Shown one piece after another: positions 20,987 to 32,064 of a stretch of 64,000 nt of DNA (positions are counted from its first letter, which is position 1; every line of letters starts with the position of its first letter). This DNA is from Isoetes taiwanensis (taxonomy: Eukaryota > Streptophyta > Lycopodiopsida > Isoetales > Isoetaceae): assembly GCA_021234155.1 (NCBI GenBank), contig JAJEKV010000041.1:4954829-5018828 (forward strand). Reading direction: 5' to 3'. Below the pieces are notes generated by a model. That model was not told where the DNA came from and ran no database searches. It saw nothing but the letters and a program-made list of their open reading frames with translations. The position numbers and the translations under genes are program-made.

Positions 20987-21051
20987 GTCTCACAGTGTCC
21001 TGCTCTCAAAACTAAAGATTAGTTTTTAGACCAGCGGTATGGTATGAGATC
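20987..21051. repeat. Hairpin 3 (divergent), upstream of ORF1
   Basis: A degenerate copy of the hairpin: GTCTCACAG, TCTCAAAACTAAAGATTAGT, then TTAGACCAG and GAGAT. The turn and arm edges are recognisable, but the middle of the arms pairs poorly. Confidence 0.65.
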
Positions 21052-21173
21052 TCACACATTTTTAAGTAATTTAAGTAATTAAAACATGCTATTCTAATTA
21101 ATTCCTATCTTAGAACTAGCCTTACCACATTACTTTTCTTAAATTCATCATGTTTGAGTGATCTTGGCTCGAT

Positions 21174-21240
21174 GTCTCACAACTTGCGTCTCGCTCAAAA
21201 ACTAAAGTTTAGTTTTTCGACCAGGCGCGAGCTGTGAGAC
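21174..21240. repeat. Hairpin 4, upstream of ORF1
   Basis: A fourth copy, 67 bp, from GTCTCACAACTTGCGTCTCG to CAGGCGCGAGCTGTGAGAC, almost fully paired. With hairpin 3 it lies in the leader, so ORF1 has two hairpins on each side. Confidence 0.9.
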
Positions 21241-21433
21241 CACCTCACTTTGGCAAAATTTTTGGCTCATTCTTTTTAGTCTTATTAAGTTCCAATTCAC
21301 TTAATTGTTACTAGCTTAGCATAAACTACAAAAATGAGAAAAAAATTTCCCACTTTTCGAGGCTTAAGGATCCTATCAAGTTAGTACTACTGGGAGCATG
21401 GCCAGTGCTTTGCTCTTGGTCTCCAAGAACATT

Positions 21434-21446
21434 GCTCTGATACCAT
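21434..21446 (-). promoter_or_regulatory. Primer binding site of copy A (initiator-Met tRNA)
   Basis: Just inside the 5' LTR the minus strand reads ATGGTATCAGAGC. TGGTATCAGAGC is the usual plant primer site complementary to the 3' end of initiator methionine tRNA. Confidence 0.95.
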
Positions 21447-22936
21447 TGTGACGTCCCCTACTCGTATACGATGCCCGCACCGTATACAAACATGAGTTCA
21501 TCCCCCGCACCAGCTCCGCACTGATACAGGGCCCTCCACATATCACTGTGATCGTCTAGAATCCACAGTGGGAAGAGTGAAGGGGTCATTTACCCCGTCT
21601 CCCTCAGGGCCTACCTAGCTGCGGAAGCATAAACATACACGTCAGTAACATAACATCATATACCCACCTCGAAGGGTGGCACATCAACATCTGCATAGAC
21701 AAAGATCATCACAATACATGGAAGTTCCTACCCAAGGCTCAGACTCCAGGGGGATGACTGACAAGCTTGGGTCTCCAGAGTTCAGTACAGACAGAATCAT
21801 GACAATGGATTGGGCTGGCATAAGAGCATGGCTTAGGGTTGTCCACTCCATCCGCCCCTCCTGTGCACACTTTGCAGAGTAGGTTGAAAAGTGTTGGAAC
21901 CTGACTGTAGCCCGCCGGGTGCATAGCCAAAGGGGCTATTCCTGGGTTACATCTCCCCAGTCCCGATGGGGCAGGTAGGGATCACTCCCTCCAGAGGTCT
22001 ACATGCTGACCCGAGGTGACTAGAGGGCCACTGCCCTTATTCGACTTAACCCACTGGAAGGTGAACTCCACCCCACGGGTGTCGAGCCCATGCCTTACCC
22101 ACACTCAGTGGCAAGCCATTAGACCTAGTCACTCTGATCCCCGGTAGGCCTTACACACCAGAGGGATCGGTCAAGGGTCAGAACACGAACCTCATTCTAA
22201 GCCAGTCTGGCCCCTTCACCCACAACCAGGTTGGGTTCTTGTGCACAGGCCGAATTCTAGTAATGCACTAAGAGGGACTAGCTAGGAGCATCCTCTACTA
22301 AGCTTTAAGTCTCTACCCCCTTTCCCAATACAATGAGTTCACAGAATCCATCCGTCCATCATATCAACATAATAAATAATAAAGAACTAATCTATCTCAT
22401 AGAGTTAGGTTCTTTAGTTAGATCAATCTTGGGATCTACTTGGCTGCTAGGGGTGATCTAATAGGCTAAACCTACTGGTTTGAAGGCTGGAGTAAGGTTT
22501 ATGCTATTTGATCGACCAAATACCTGATCCCTGGTTCACTCCTCTCGATCCGAAGGCGTCCATGTCTCTGAGATGCGGTCGGAAGGACGATCTGACATGC
22601 TGGAGCGTACGGGTAGATCGTGGGAGTTGGAATCGACTCCTCAGGCACGCGAATCGGAGCTCGGAAGGTCTGTGGGCGAAAAAGGGAATGTTAGGGTTTG
22701 ATGCCTTATGTAGGCTATCAGTTAGGTTTAGGATTTCTATGACCCTTGGTCTACCTTTAATGGGTTAAAGGTCTAAAGGTGCGCGCATTGCTAAGTGTGC
22801 ACACCATTGCAAGTTGCCCCTCTAGGGCGTCCTTGCTTGGGTATACGTCGGCGTACACGTCGACTGGACGGCGTGTACGCGTGACAGTGCAGTACGGTAT
22901 ACGTCTTGAGACCGTATATCGTACTGGAACGTCACA
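21447..22936 (-). repeat. 5' LTR of copy A
   Basis: About 1490 bp, partner of 3430-4913. Ends TGTGACG and CGTCACA, bordered by the primer site inside and the GATTA target duplication outside. A TATA-like ACATAAGG on the minus strand near 22705 could be the promoter, as the related copy C LTR has TATAAAT at the matching place. Confidence 0.95.
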
Positions 22937-23165
22937 GATTAGTCACACATATTTGTTATTCAAAGTTATATGTTGTTGTGACATTTCTATGTTAATTCAT
23001 TTTACCCATAGAAGAAATCAAGTTAAAACTCAATTTACAAGGTTATAATGGATTATTTAAAACATGACATGAACATACAAATTTGAAACTTGAAATATTA
23101 TGATAATAGTGGTACATATGAAGTTAAAAAAACATATTAATACATATTATATACAAGGAAAAGGT

Positions 23166-24700
23166 TCAATCCGGGGAACTCTTCTTGGACTTGGAGAAGT
23201 TCTTGACATATTTGAGCCAAAGACCCTTGTCAATGTTGCGTGACGACCCACCTTGTAGTGCTCGAGCCACCTGGGAGGTGGAAGCAGAGGCGCCATAGCT
23301 GCCGCTACTGTCAAGGTTGCATCTTTCAGATGCCTTGGGCGAAATTGAGGTTGTAGAACACCAACGATCTCTTGAAAATGATGACATGATCCGTGTTTTC
23401 CGTCATCTTGGCATGTTGGCCGAATCTAGTGAGTGCAATCAGGAGTGAGACCGCTTCCTCTTCTCTTGGACTAAATTCTCTGTGGATTACTATCATCTGG
23501 CACTGGCTTAGGAGCAGAAGGTAGTAACAAAGAGCCTTCCCCCTCTGAGAACTTGCTTGATCCCCCCCTCCCCCGATGTCGTTCCTCCCTACCACGCTGT
23601 CATAGAGTTCGTCATGATCTCTCAACATGGTGGCTTCATTCTCCAAGTTGATATTTGACTCCCGTATGCTACTTGATCGGACGGGGCGACTCTTGCTTGG
23701 GCCTCTGCCCGGCTTATATAAGGTGCTCTGGATCGCCTGGAATTCCTCTTCTTGGATGACTGGTCGGTGCTGCTGATATACCTACCTTATACACTCATAT
23801 GCTGCCACATCCGACATTGTCTCCCCATTGTATGAGTGCAGTTCTGCTACCTCTCGTGGAATTTCCTGGTAAGTGTAGTCGATGAGGCCTCACTGCCACT
23901 CCTCTGCAATCAACCCCAAGAGCTCATCGACTGAAGTCCTTCCTCTAAGCAGTATGGTAAATGGAGGATATCGTTGGCGAAGAGGTACTCCTCCCCTTCG
24001 ATAACCACTGGGGACAAGGTAGTGATGCCTATGGGTGGTTCATTGGCCCTTCTGACATGTTCGTCATGCCTTTCAATATGGCTTCTCATTCTTTCCACTA
24101 GCCTGCTCTCATCTTCCTCCTCTTGGTCCCCCTTTTCTTTAGAGTCTTCCTCAATTTGAGGTGCTCCTAAAGATGTGCCGTGGTAGACATATTCGTTGGA
24201 GTCGGGTTGCTGGATGAAGCGCTGATCTACCCTTGTGTTCAAGGGTGCTAGATCAACGGTTGTATGGAAGGCTTTCCCACTTTGTTGATGGCCTTGAAGT
24301 GCATGAATATGGCCAAGGCTGCGTGTGCTGAGACATGTCTGTGCCTATAGGCCTTGCAGCTCATGTAATCTGGCATGTTCCTCGTCCATTCCCAGATGTG
24401 GTCATTGACTCTTGCTCCCCCCACCTAAGACTTGGCCCAGTGATTCTAAGGAAGCCCATTTCCCTTTCTTTGACAGAAGGCTGACTTCCCAAGTTAAGAT
24501 CTATTGGTCATACTGGCATATGATGTCCGTGTAGTAGGGGGTCTGCATGAAGGTTGCATGAAGGTTGAAGAGGTAATCGAACACTTGGAAGGCCTCCTCA
24601 ACCGGCACCTCGATGATATGGTTGGTTTTGTTGTACTATTCGATGAAGTCGGGGCCACTGGGCAGAGATTGGGGCAAAAAATAGTTTGGGAAGATTGAGA
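23166..24700 (-). pseudogene. Copy B ORF2 remnant (same unknown protein as copy A ORF2)
   Basis: Homologous blocks in order, in changing frames: EEAFQVFDYLFNLHATF near 24580 (copy A IDQIFHIFRKEVDVQATLHA), an Ala-Ile-Phe helix near 24300, an acidic run (QIEEDSKEKGDQEEEDES, 24120-24160), and IGITTLSPVVIEGEEYLF near 24000. These are followed by LLSQCQMIVIHREFSPREEE near 23490, LIALTRFGQHAKM near 23420, and VARALQGGSSRNIDKG near 23240. Many frameshifts and stops. That both copies keep these blocks and the acidic tract shows ORF2 was a real gene of the family. Confidence 0.8.
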
Positions 24701-24988
24701 AAGAGTTGAAAAATCGTCTACACAGAGAGCAAACTTGGTGAGGAAAAACAGTCAAATGAGGTCCTCTTATATGGATCCGGGTTACCTAGATTTCTATGCC
24801 GGAACTACATGCTCAAAAAAATCTATGTTCTAAGAGCTATGGATGCCCAATCTGGCTAATTTGAAGTGCTAATCTAGCTAAAACAAGACAAGAACAATAT
24901 TAAAGGGGTTTGTTGGACGAATTTTTGGACAAATTTGGGTCAAATTCATGTTAACCTGACATTTCTAAGTAAAAAAATGGGCAAACTA

Positions 24989-25050
24989 GGTTACTCCGTG
25001 CGAAAGGGCCTTCCGAGATTCTTGCAAAGGCTTCTGGTGCAGAGTGACCC
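24989..25050. repeat. Degenerate hairpin between ORF1 and ORF2 of copy B
   Basis: GGTTACTCCGTGC and GCAGAGTGACC can pair over most of their length, with AGGGCCTT against AAGGCTT further in. The sequence differs from the copy A hairpins, but size (about 62 bp) and place match hairpins 1 and 2. Confidence 0.5.
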
Positions 25051-25174
25051 AAGTCACTCTTTTTTGACCTAATTTCTCACATTTTTTTTAAAAACAACTT
25101 GAGCTTATTATATTAATAAAAGATTTTAGTACATGTAGAGTCAAAAATTTTATATAAAAAAGTTCTAAATTTTA

Positions 25175-25583
25175 CTTTCCTAATTTTATGAGCTAAATTC
25201 AAATCCTTGGGCATTATTGTCACTCTCTTGACGTGAATTGCGCACAAATTGCCCTCTTCAAAGACCTGGACTAGCTCTGCCTCCTGCAATGATTAGACCG
25301 TTGGGGCTGTCACTCGGTAGTCGGTTCTGAATTCCTGCATAATTTCTCAAAGGAGCCGCTCGAATGGCGCCTTCCGAATCAAGAGATTAGTGCACTGTTG
25401 GAAGTGCGTAATCTCTCGAAAAACTCTAGCGTGCCTGGAGTTGGGCCCGTGGTGGACCCTCTTCGGTGCTACTGGCTGAGGTGGAGGTGGCTTTGACTGA
25501 TTCTTCGGTCTGCCACCCGTCACGAACTCTTGGACGTTCTGCTTGCAATACCAGTTGTTGTAGTGCATCCATCTCTGAAAATA
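25175..25583 (-). pseudogene. Copy B ORF1 remnant: histone H3-like core
   Basis: Minus-strand reading gives a linker shared with copy C (QNVQEFVTGGRPKNQSKPPP, then APKRVHHGPNSRHAR), followed by the H3 fold: [56 protein letters not shown] and [28 protein letters not shown] and [12 protein letters not shown] are closer to canonical H3 here than in copy A. One in-frame stop falls before SLQEA. The region upstream of 25583, where tail and linker should be, has been replaced by unrelated sequence. Confidence 0.9.
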
Positions 25584-26020
25584 GATCTTTTTATTTTAAC
25601 CCCATGGTTATAATATCCCTGTACCAACCAAATGTTTGTTAAAAAGCCATTAAGTACCAATTATCAATATAGCAAGATCCGTCTTTAACTATAAGCACAA
25701 GTTTTAGTACAAATATCTGTTTGTGCATTTGAATCCTGGGGTTAAGGGCAATTTTTTTTTTTTTTAAAATATAATAAGCCAACAATTTTGAAAGTAATGG
25801 TCGAGTATGAAAGGGAATCCCTAATGTCAAATGATGAAAGACCTTGATAAAGTCTTTTATATACCCATCATCGTGTTTATGGAAAACTCAAATGTAATGG
25901 CTACCTGCAAAAGACTAGGTATCTGTAAAGAGGGAGAATCGAATATGGGCAAATCCATACTTTGCTATTATTTATTTTCTAGCAATGTTGAAGATGTTGT
26001 AATATTAATGTCGAACTTGG
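25584..26020. other. No gene seen
   Basis: AT-rich sequence with an A-tract (25750-25768). Replaces the 5' part of copy B, so it may be the edge of a further insertion. No homology found within the window. Confidence 0.5.
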
Positions 26021-27415
<1,395 letters not shown>

Positions 27416-27431
27416 AAGAGAGAGAGAGAGA

Positions 27432-27461
27432 AATGAAATGAAATGAAATGAAATGAAATGT
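27432..27461. repeat. (GAAAT)n microsatellite
   Basis: Six tandem GAAAT units following a short GA tract. Confidence 0.9.
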
Positions 27462-27492
27462 TTATATATAGTACGTCTGCAGACCACCATGT

Positions 27493-28280
27493 CTATGAGA
27501 CGTTCAAAACCGTACATTCAACATTGTAAAAAATATCTTCTGTTGCATCTTCAGAAAGAAATGCATCAGAGCTCTTCCCCTCATCCTCCTCTTTCTCATT
27601 ACCACCAGTAACTTTTAGCACTTTCTCCCTTTGTTTCATCATTTCAATTATAAAGTTACCTGTGATGTTACCCGAGAGACCAAAAAATGTAACCAAATCC
27701 TTACAACTTATTTGATACCTATGGCGAAGACATGCATACTGTGGGCAGCGCAGGAGAACATGTGCCTCATCTTCAATTTCTCCCATATCGCATAATTTAC
27801 ACATTCTGAGCTCATGAGGTATGTTGCTCCATCTACCCACTTCCACTCCCAATCTGTGTGAACTGAGCCTTAGTATGCTAATTGCATGTCTACATTTTAC
27901 TGACACCCCTTCACTCAAATATCCTGGTTGATGGAGAGAAGGATTGATGAACTATTTATAATATGCTTTCTTCACTTCTGGGACACCCCATGATCTCTCA
28001 ATCACGTGTTCCTGTACCCAGATATGTAAATCATTACAATCCAATCCCCATTTTCTCATCCAAGCCTGAACATCAGAATACCATCCTATGCTCATCGTCG
28101 TATCCATGGCAATTCTAGGCAAACTTTCTTCATGCATATCCATTTGCACTTTGCAAACATATTCAAGGGTTCTACACAAGGCCTCTACTTCTAGTGGCAC
28201 CATGCCACATTCTGCAGTTTGTGCCTTAACTCCTAACTATTTCTTCTTAATCTTTTCTACTTTTTTCCAAGTCTCTTCAG
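27493..28280 (-). pseudogene. LINE 3' remnant (C-terminal zf-RVT region)
   Basis: Two minus-strand pieces, 27952-28203 and 27493-27918. The second has ISILRLSSHRLGVEVGRWSN, then CKLCDMGEIEDEAHVLLRC and PQYACLRHRY. The CxxC-H-C pattern is that of the metal site at the C-terminus of many LINE reverse transcriptases. The first (TLEYVCKVQMDMHEESLPRI, WMRKWGLDCND) fits the part before it. No catalytic RT motif remains. The Glu/Lys-rich tail (NEKEEDEGKSSDAFLSEDA) ends at 27493. Confidence 0.65.
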
Positions 28281-28300
28281 CTAGCCCAGCGTCCCACAGA

Positions 28301-28467
28301 GAGAGAGAGAGAGAGAGAGAAGTGAAGTGTGTATATTAAGTCTTTGGGAGGCCTAAAAGGCCTAAAAAGACAAACTTATGTTGCATGGTGGATTCGAACC
28401 AAGGTCTAGCCCCCCATACCCCCCAATTCCAGCCACTAAGCCAAGCATTTCTTCTTCTAAGCCAAGC

Positions 28468-28470
<3 letters not shown>
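28301..28470 (-). mobile_element. tRNA-derived SINE
   Basis: On the minus strand TGGCTTAGTGG (28433-28443) matches the RNA polymerase III A box, and GGTTCGAATCC (28390-28400) matches the B box exactly, 32 bp apart as in tRNA genes. The body continues through TTTAGGCCTTTTAGGCCTCCC to a CT/GA tract at 28301. No cloverleaf can be folded around the boxes, so it is a SINE head rather than a tRNA gene. GA tracts border both sides. Confidence 0.75.
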
Positions 28471-28517
<47 letters not shown>

Positions 28518-28670
28518 TTGGCCACATGCTGACTTAGAGAGAATGAGAGAGAATACAAGAGAATACGAGAGGTGGGAGATTAAGAGAGATGGGTGAGAGT
28601 GGAAAAATCCAGCTCTCACCTTGAGAGATGATTCGCCCCTAACAGCCGTTAGGGGTGTTTACATTAAGCA
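28471..28670. repeat. GA microsatellite and a second GGCCACATG / CCCCTAAC...GTTAGGGG unit
   Basis: GA tract 28471-28512, then CTTGGCCACATGCTGA and a GAGA-rich stretch leading to ATTCGCCCCTAACAGCCGTT and AGGGG at 28629-28653. This parallels 26218-26345 in order and content, so it is a second partial copy of that repeat. Confidence 0.6.
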
Positions 28671-28962
28671 CTAACTTAACAGCCTCCTAAAATTATGTCG
28701 CCTGAAATAATCACCGAAAACTTTCCCTCATCGAAATTCTGGGGCGCCATTTTCCCCTGTTTCTTGGTCTTCAATGCCGCACAAATTCTTGAATTCCCAC
28801 TAATTCTTCGATCCGCTTTGCTGATTTCCGGTCTAGAGGTATTCCTTAGCGTGTTCAATCCTTATTAATTCAATTCCAATCAATCTTACATTGTTCTGAT
28901 ATCAAATTCTATTACAACAGATATTATTTCTTATTTGCTTTGCTTGAATTCTGTCGAGCCTA

Positions 28963-29946
28963 ATGCCTAAGGCAACTAGATCTGCCTTGCTAGCAACCAG
29001 CAAACCCTTTGTATCTCCTCGCATTGAGAAAATGGCTCCAAGGAGGACCGAAAGATGACAGGGCAGATTTCAATACCAATTCTAAGTCAATTCCAACAAC
29101 AAAAAAACCAAAAGAAAGGAGATGTAAGCGAGTTCTCAGCGAAATCCAAGCACCTGCCGGTATTGTGAGTGAATCTTCTCAGCCCGATAATTCAATGGCT
29201 CTTGTTGTTCAAGAAAAAGAAAATCCCAAGCAAATTGACATAAAGAACAACTTAAGAACAAATGGGATAAACTTCAAACGAAATTCAAGGATGAGAAAGA
29301 GGCTTCTAGTCATACAAGTTCAGAGCCTTCAAGTTGGCAGTGGTATGAAAGAATGGAAGAAGTCAAGTATGGAGTGACATCAGATAACCCTATTCCAAGA
29401 GCTGGGGATGATGGGGACTTTGGGAATGAAGCTTTTGAGGCAGGAGATTTGCACACTAATGTTTCTGACAGTTTCTATGAAACAGTTGGATGCGGCGCTC
29501 GCTGCTTTTGATGATCCCTTTGAGAGTACTGAAGACACTCCTAATGTCAATATCAACATGGATAATTCAGGAATGATATGCCAAACAATCGAACACCAAC
29601 AGGTAACAACACAGATTCCTCCAACCCAGGATCTGCAGCATGCAATCAACCTGGAGTTTGTGAAAAGCCTACTGGAAGAAAGAATTCCAGGTTGCAGATT
29701 GATGAAGACATTGCTATTGGAATTTCACAAGTGGCAAGCACTTTTGGAGACATTGAAGTCAAGAAATTGGATCTTATGATGAAAGAATCTGCAAAGAAAC
29801 TAGAGTTGGTACGGGAAGAGACCATTCAATCTGCCAATAGTTTGAAGATTGCTGGATCTATGGCAGCAATGACTCAGAGCATATATCAAATGACCAAGGA
29901 CACACTTCTTGAAATTGCCAAACTGGCAGCCAAGAACAAAGAATAA
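28963..29946 (+). pseudogene. Myb/SANT-like (trihelix-type) protein remnant
   Basis: Basic N-terminus from the ATG at 28963 (MPKATRSALLATSKPF). In another frame near 29260-29370 comes KWDKLQTKFKDEKEASS followed by SSWQWYERMEEVKYG, the pattern of the third helix region of Myb/SANT-like or trihelix DNA-binding domains (KWD-L...F, then W-Y-RM). The C-terminal frame 29578-29946 gives an acidic and then helical tail (IGISQVASTFGDIEVKKLDL, SMAAMTQSIYQMTKDTLLEI) and a TAA. Frames change at least three times. It could be a former host transcription factor or the DNA-binding accessory protein of a Harbinger-type transposon. No transposase is visible nearby. Confidence 0.5.
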
Positions 29947-30145
29947 AGTTATGATTTTCACTTTCCTACATTCTAATATTTCGAATGAATTTTTTGCAAC
30001 TGTCTCAAATTGGTTAACTGTCTTAATATTCAATGGTTGATACTTCAATCTAGGCATATAGATATCGTAGCATTTATCATTAAATGCTTGTCTTGTCAAG
30101 TTATCCCATTTTTAACTCCCTAGCACAAGCCATTCATAAAAAAAA

Positions 30146-30373
30146 ATGGCTCGACCAAAGTGTCTAAGGAATTCGTTTAGCCGTCCATCTTCCATCTCAA
30201 GCTACCAGAGTCAATCTGAAGAATACTCCCTAGAGGAGTATTCTAACCTTGTAGATTCTTCTGCTTCCCATGAGACCTCAAGTTTTGATGAAGATTATTA
30301 CTCTGAAAGCTCTTCTTGGCCTAAAACTTCAAGTGAAGAAGTTGTTGAAGAGTCTTCCTCCCCTAGCATGTAA
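30146..30373 (+). CDS. Ser/Glu-rich small ORF, unknown
   Basis: 75 residues, MARPKCLRNSFSRPSSISSY followed by Ser and acidic residues to SSSPSM. Low complexity. After the stop, a second frame continues with VVMNLLDMGVTLESETTAWA and TCELCG up to about 30700, so this may be the first part of a broken longer gene. A possible AATAAA signal lies at 30836. I cannot assign a function. Confidence 0.3.
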   Translation: MARPKCLRNSFSRPSSISSYQSQSEEYSLEEYSNLVDSSASHETSSFDEDYYSESSSWPKTSSEEVVEESSSPSM

Positions 30374-30699
30374 GAGCCTGCAAACACCAGGATTCCTCGC
30401 CAACTATTGAAGAGGAAAGTGAAGAAGTTGAAGTTGTTAACCACAACGTGATTCATTGCTCTTTCACACAAGGGGTGGTGATGAACCTTTTGGATATGGG
30501 AGTTACCCTAGAATCTGAGACCACTGCTTGGGCTGAAGCTGCACCTTTGAAGCAGAAGGCACATGTGGAGTGTGTTTACATGTAGCATCATGGAAAATGG
30601 GCTCTGCATGAAAGCAAAACGGTGACACAAACCTGTGAGCTATGTGGTTAAGAAGGAGAGGAGCCCCTGTGCGATAGGATGCCAAGAACCAGACCCCCC

Positions 30700-32064
30700 T
30701 GCCTTGTTTTTGTTTATTTTGTTATGTTTTTTTGTTTTCTTGTAAAGCTTTTATGTGTAAATGGCATGCATGCCTCTTCTCTTGTTATAAAATGCCCCTG
30801 GAATGAACTTCAGAAGTATGTAACCCCTTTCTAGAAATAAAAGACCCACTCTTATTTTGTCTTCAACTATTATTTTAATGTTTCTGTCTTCAACTGTTCT
30901 TTGTTATATATTTGACAGGTTTTTCCTCATTCGTCTTCACTTTCTGATTGTGGCTGTTATTGCAGATCACTAGTCATGGAGCGGCTAATACTTTGCATTC
31001 AATTTCACATAACTTTCGCAGACCAAAAATGTGGCCAATTTCATTTTTATGTGCTACAGCTGCAGTTGTAATACAGTAGCACATTGAATATAATTTCTTA
31101 TTCAAGTTTGCTTATGTCATGTTACTTGTGTTTATAGCCTACTGTTTGTTCTGAGAACTGTGTTGTTCAAGGTTTAGAACTGGTATTTAAGAGTCATTTG
31201 AGTATCAGATCATATCAAATCAATAATAGGAAAATAGTTTTTTCAAAAACCGTGATAGGGAAAACACATAACTCACATTCAAAAACCTAAGAGCATAAAC
31301 AAATTATCAAAAAATATGTTGACAGATTCATAAGATTCTACAGCAACTCTCCCTCCCTCCCTCTCTTTGAGACACTGTTCCGAAGATGACTTGTAACTAT
31401 AATTTTGTCGTACAATAGACAAAGATGAATGCAGGGATGGAGCTTTCTTTGTCTAGTTTTGAATACACATCATCTTCAGAACTCAAGTGCAATTTTTACT
31501 TCCTCGAATGTCATCCTTTAATTCAATTCAATCCAATTCTTTAGGACAAAGGAGGGCCTTCGTAGCACACACTAACAAAATATCATTAAATTGGAAAAGA
31601 CTGAAAGATGGAATCTAGAAAGGAGAAGAGATGCTATTTGCTCTAAGATACTACGACGCACCCCTTTTGAATGGGAGGGCTTAATATTAGCAAACATAAA
31701 TTTTCGGTATACTTGCATCTGTTTTCTATCTGGAATGAATCCATCCTGATTCCTAATCTCTTTAGGCATACAAGCTTCTAGTCTGTTTGATACAAAATAT
31801 ACAAGTTATACATGTTTTACTGTAGATTTAAAATTTTTACAACAATTTGTTTTCATCCGCTGCATGAGGCATATATGAACGCTGTACGTTATGTCTACAT
31901 TCAGTCGTTCATGAACGATACTAGTTTTACAATATGTGGCCACACAGAGAAGCGAGGAAACTTTAAGGTCATCGTCCCATTTGAAGATAATATTCTTTCA
32001 TGTAAGGGACATGGCTGGTATTTTGTGCTTAATCTCTACAGGAAGCTTGACTGCTAATTTTATG
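30700..32064. other. No gene seen; 3' flank of the PH-VPS9 gene
   Basis: AT-rich, short frames only. A CCCTCCCTCCCTC run lies at 31351-31364. The part next to 32065 should hold the 3' UTR of the minus-strand gene, but I see no unambiguous polyadenylation site. Confidence 0.5.

Larger units (their letters stand above)
20775..21446 (-). other. Copy A 5' leader
   Basis: About 670 bp between the primer site and the ORF1 start. AT-rich, with no long frame; carries hairpins 3 and 4. The first ATG of the H3-like frame lies after CCGTCAAAC. Confidence 0.7.
3430..22936 (-). mobile_element. Copy A: full-length Ty3/chromovirus-type LTR retrotransposon carrying a histone H3-like gene
   Basis: The element is bounded by two near-identical direct repeats (3430-4913 and 21447-22936) that start TGTGACG and end CGTCACA. 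The 5-bp duplication GATTA occurs at 3425-3429 and 22937-22941. Internal signals place it on the minus strand: a tRNA-iMet primer site directly inside the right LTR and a polypurine tract directly inside the left one. Gene order along the element is 5' LTR, H3-like ORF1, ORF2, gag-protease, RT, RNase H, integrase with chromodomain, 3' LTR. Without the LINE inserted at 5065-11625 it is about 12.9 kb, long for a plant chromovirus because of the two extra genes before gag. The coding regions carry several stops and frameshifts, so this copy is probably not autonomous now. The LTRs differ at scattered sites, so it is not a very recent insertion. Confidence 0.95.
22942..25583 (-). mobile_element. 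Copy B, proximal part: H3-carrying retrotransposon split by copy A
   Basis: Minus-strand remnant whose gene order matches copy A: H3-like ORF1 (25175-25583), spacer, ORF2 (about 23166-24700), then the break point GATTA at 22937. It continues at 3424 with gag. Homology to copies A and C stops at 25583, so the 5' LTR and the H3 tail of this copy are missing or were displaced. Positions 22942-23165 correspond to the stretch before gag and contain no gene. Confidence 0.85.

Noticed and set aside
28388-28445. tRNA gene
   Set aside because: A and B boxes are present, but no acceptor stem or anticodon arm can be paired around them.
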